DNA of 23,888 nucleotides, from positions 1-23,888 of the forward strand of contig JAEZIA010000035.1 in assembly GCA_023416315.1 (NCBI GenBank), read 5' to 3'. The position numbers and the translations under genes are program-made. The stretch is from Actinomycetes bacterium (GTDB lineage: Bacteria; Actinomycetota; Actinomycetes; Mycobacteriales; Mycobacteriaceae). Positions 22,138 through 23,888 of the stretch are shown here, piece by piece; the first letter of the stretch is position 1, and each line of letters opens with the position of its first letter. The notes beneath the pieces were generated by a model. That model was not told the DNA's origin. It did not search any database and saw only the letters and a program-made list of their open reading frames with translations.

Positions 22138-23164
22138 GACGATCTCCTTCGGTGGTGAGGGTTTCGATTGTGGGCGGTGCCGGGTGCGTTGATCCAGGAA
22201 CCGTCCGGTGATCGGGAGACTCGTCGTCTCCCAGTGGATTGCTGAACTTCGCCCGCAGCAAGGCCCCAACTTCCGCGACGGCCAGCCGGCCGCGTGCCGT
22301 GGCGTCCGAACGCATCAGGAATCCGTGGTACATGCCCGGATACCGGGTCACGGTCGTCTGCACACCGGCATCGCGCAAGCGGCCCGCGTAGCGCTCGCCC
22401 CAGTCCCGGATCGGATCACATTCCGCGGTCACGACGACGGCCGCGGGGAGGCCCGTCAGATCGTCGGCATAGGCCGGGATCTGATATGGGTCATGTGGTG
22501 TCCCGGCGCCGCGGTCGACCAGATCGTGCATGTAGACGATGTCATCGTGGCGCAGCATCGGTGCATCGCGCAGCGCGGTGATCGACGCCGCACCCATATC
22601 CCGGTCCAGCCCGGGGTAGAGCAGCACCTGCACGCAAATCCGGGGTCCGGAGTGATCACGGGCGGCGAGTGCCACGGCGGCGGCCAGCGATCCGCCTGCG
22701 CTGTCGCCGACAACCGCCAGCCGGCGTGCGTCGACACCGAGGGAATCGGCGTGGGCGGCAACCCATTCGGTCGCCGCATAGGCATCGTCGAACTGTGCGG
22801 GCGGCGGAGACTCCGGTGCCAGCCGGTAGTCGACGGCAATGACTGCCGCGCCACTGGCGTGGGCCAGCTCGCGCGCCAGCGGCTCGAACGAGTGGTTGCT
22901 GCCCATCACCAGCCCGCCGCCGTGGAAATACACCAGCACCGGTGGGTGTGGCTCGGCGGTCGGCCGGTAGAGGCGCAGCGGGATCGGTCCTGCCGGCCCG
23001 GATGCCGCCAAATCCTCGATCGAGGCCATCGCGGGCATCTCGGGATGCGGTGCGGATTCCAGGCCGGCGCGGACTGAAGCCAGTCCGCGGACCCGCATCG
23101 GCGGCTGCGGCCCGAACGCGGCCACCCGCGCGGCGGCGTCGGAATCGAGTCGGGGCGTGCGCAT
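22124..23164 (-). CDS. alpha/beta hydrolase, hormone-sensitive-lipase (HSL) family esterase
   Basis: 346-aa esterase of the HSL/bacterial family IV. Oxyanion-hole motif HGGG (81-84), nucleophile elbow GDSAGG (153-158) with Ser155, catalytic Asp250 in AECDPIRD and His280 in GMYHGF form the triad; DYRLAPE (112-118) is also typical. It has no signal peptide, so it hydrolyses an ester in the cytosol. The C-terminal tail after about residue 315 is Pro/Thr-rich and polar, and unusual for the family. ATG 23164 lies one base after the SDR stop, and the 3' end overlaps the next gene by 14 bp, so all three genes form one operon. Mycobacterial HSL enzymes commonly act on short-chain or steroid-type esters; the substrate here is unknown. 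Confidence 0.93.
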   Translation of the reverse strand: MRTPRLDSDAAARVAAFGPQPPMRVRGLASVRAGLESAPHPEMPAMASIEDLAASGPAGPIPLRLYRPTAEPHPPVLVYFHGGGLVMGSNHSFEPLARELAHASGAAVIAVDYRLAPESPPPAQFDDAYAATEWVAAHADSLGVDARRLAVVGDSAGGSLAAAVALAARDHSGPRICVQVLLYPGLDRDMGAASITALRDAPMLRHDDIVYMHDLVDRGAGTPHDPYQIPAYADDLTGLPAAVVVTAECDPIRDWGERYAGRLRDAGVQTTVTRYPGMYHGFLMRSDATARGRLAVAEVGALLRAKFSNPLGDDESPDHRTVPGSTHPAPPTIETLTTEGDRHADR

Positions 23165-23165
23165 C

Positions 23166-23888
23166 TCAGTCCTGGGTGGGGTCGAAGCGACGCTTGGTGC
23201 GCAGCTGTGGGGCCGCCTGGCTGGTCAGCACCCGGCCCCGTTCGGCCATCGCCGAGCCGACATACTCCGGCTGGGTCAGCAGATAAAACCGGCCTTCGGC
23301 GGCCTGCTCGAACACGACTTCGGCCGCCGACACCGGGTCCATGGCGTCGGCCTTGATGTCGAGCATCGCGCTGCGTTGGGCTTCGGCGGCACCGGTGTCA
23401 CCGGTCTGCACACCGCCCGCGGACTCGAAGATGTTGGACGCCACAGCACCCGGCAGCACCGCCTGCACATGCACATGGTGATCGTGGCCGGCGGCCTGGA
23501 TCTCGAGGTGCAGGCACTCGGTGAGCGCCAGCACCGCGTGCTTGCTCATGATGTACGGCGCCTGCAGGGGGACCACCGCCACACCGCCGATCGAGGACAG
23601 GTTCCACACCCATGCCGGTGCATCGGTGGCCAGCATCCTCGGCAGGAACGCCCGGATGCCGTGAAAGACCCCGCTGATGTTGATGTCCACCACCCGTTGC
23701 CAATTGGCGACGGGAGTGTCCCAGAGGTAGCCGAACTGTTCGATTCCGGCGTTGTTGACCAGCAGCCGCACGTCGCCGAGGTCCCGGTGGACAGTGTCGG
23801 CGAGGGCCGCGACGGCGTCGGCGTCGCGGACGTCGCACACCGCGTCGATCGCGGATCCCCCTGCGGCGGTGAGCTCGTCGCGAAGCGC
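23166..23888 (-). CDS. short-chain dehydrogenase/reductase (SDR), 5' end outside window
   Basis: At least 240 residues of a classical SDR. The frame stays open to the window edge, so the GTG at 23840 is internal and the N-terminal TGxxxGxG nucleotide motif is missing from view. Visible are the DVRD element after strand 3, LLVNNAGIEQ (NNAG), catalytic Ser in NLSSIGG, and YIMSK as the YxxxK pair. The region after PGAV is the substrate loop, and the C-terminus ends in a Lys/Arg-rich RTKRRFDP. It would oxidise or reduce an alcohol/ketone with NAD(P). It is the first visible gene of the SDR-hydrolase-putative oxygenase unit. Confidence 0.9.
   Translation of the reverse strand, partial: ALRDELTAAGGSAIDAVCDVRDADAVAALADTVHRDLGDVRLLVNNAGIEQFGYLWDTPVANWQRVVDINISGVFHGIRAFLPRMLATDAPAWVWNLSSIGGVAVVPLQAPYIMSKHAVLALTECLHLEIQAAGHDHHVHVQAVLPGAVASNIFESAGGVQTGDTGAAEAQRSAMLDIKADAMDPVSAAEVVFEQAAEGRFYLLTQPEYVGSAMAERGRVLTSQAAPQLRTKRRFDPTQD

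Overview
The window is high-GC actinobacterial DNA. The tail of a mce operon, a KshA-type Rieske oxygenase, KstD-type flavoproteins, GTG starts and apparently leaderless promoters together point to a Mycobacterium/Mycolicibacterium-type organism, more likely an environmental, metabolically versatile species than an obligate pathogen. This assignment is inference from gene content. No RNA genes, insertion sequences, CRISPR arrays or origins were seen. Coding density is very high: no intergenic gap exceeds about 135 bp, so there is no unexplained stretch over 300 bases.

Region 1 (1-3077, plus strand) is the 3' end of a mce operon: the C-terminal part of an MceE-like protein (cut by the window edge), a complete MceF, and a small secreted protein with four cysteines. 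A KstD-like flavoprotein (3064-4614, minus) converges on it, and the two genes overlap by 14 bp at their 3' ends.

Region 2 (4692-16314) is a sugar utilisation locus. Nine minus-strand genes with gaps of 10 bp or less, or 1-4 bp overlaps, run from 14589 down to 4692: AgaZ/GatZ-type protein, AgaS-type SIS isomerase/deaminase, BadF-type hexosamine kinase, DMT permease, GH4 glycosidase, ABC binding lipoprotein, two ABC permeases and an ABC ATPase. A DeoR-family regulator diverges from the first gene across a 94-bp region holding a 10-bp palindrome. A class II GatY/KbaY-type aldolase lies just beyond it, convergent with the regulator. The logic resembles the Aga pathway: import, intracellular hydrolysis of an alpha-glycoside, phosphorylation, isomerisation/deamination to tagatose-6-P, then aldol cleavage. 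No N-acetylhexosamine-6-P deacetylase and no PfkB-type sugar-phosphate kinase are present in the window.

Region 3 (16359-20997) is mixed lipid/steroid: a PaaI-type thioesterase divergent from a PadR regulator, then a second, more canonical KstD-like flavoprotein divergent from a KshA-like Rieske oxygenase, which is followed 2 bp later by a small cysteine-rich protein. A 22-bp-arm hairpin (20994-21052) separates this unit from the convergent region 4.

Region 4 (21061-23888, minus) is a tight three-gene set: an SDR (5' end outside the window), an HSL-type alpha/beta hydrolase, and an unrecognised 358-aa protein whose His-x-Asp...His pattern suggests a 2-oxoglutarate/Fe(II) oxygenase fold. The overall picture is a carbohydrate operon embedded between lipid/steroid-type catabolic and uptake genes.
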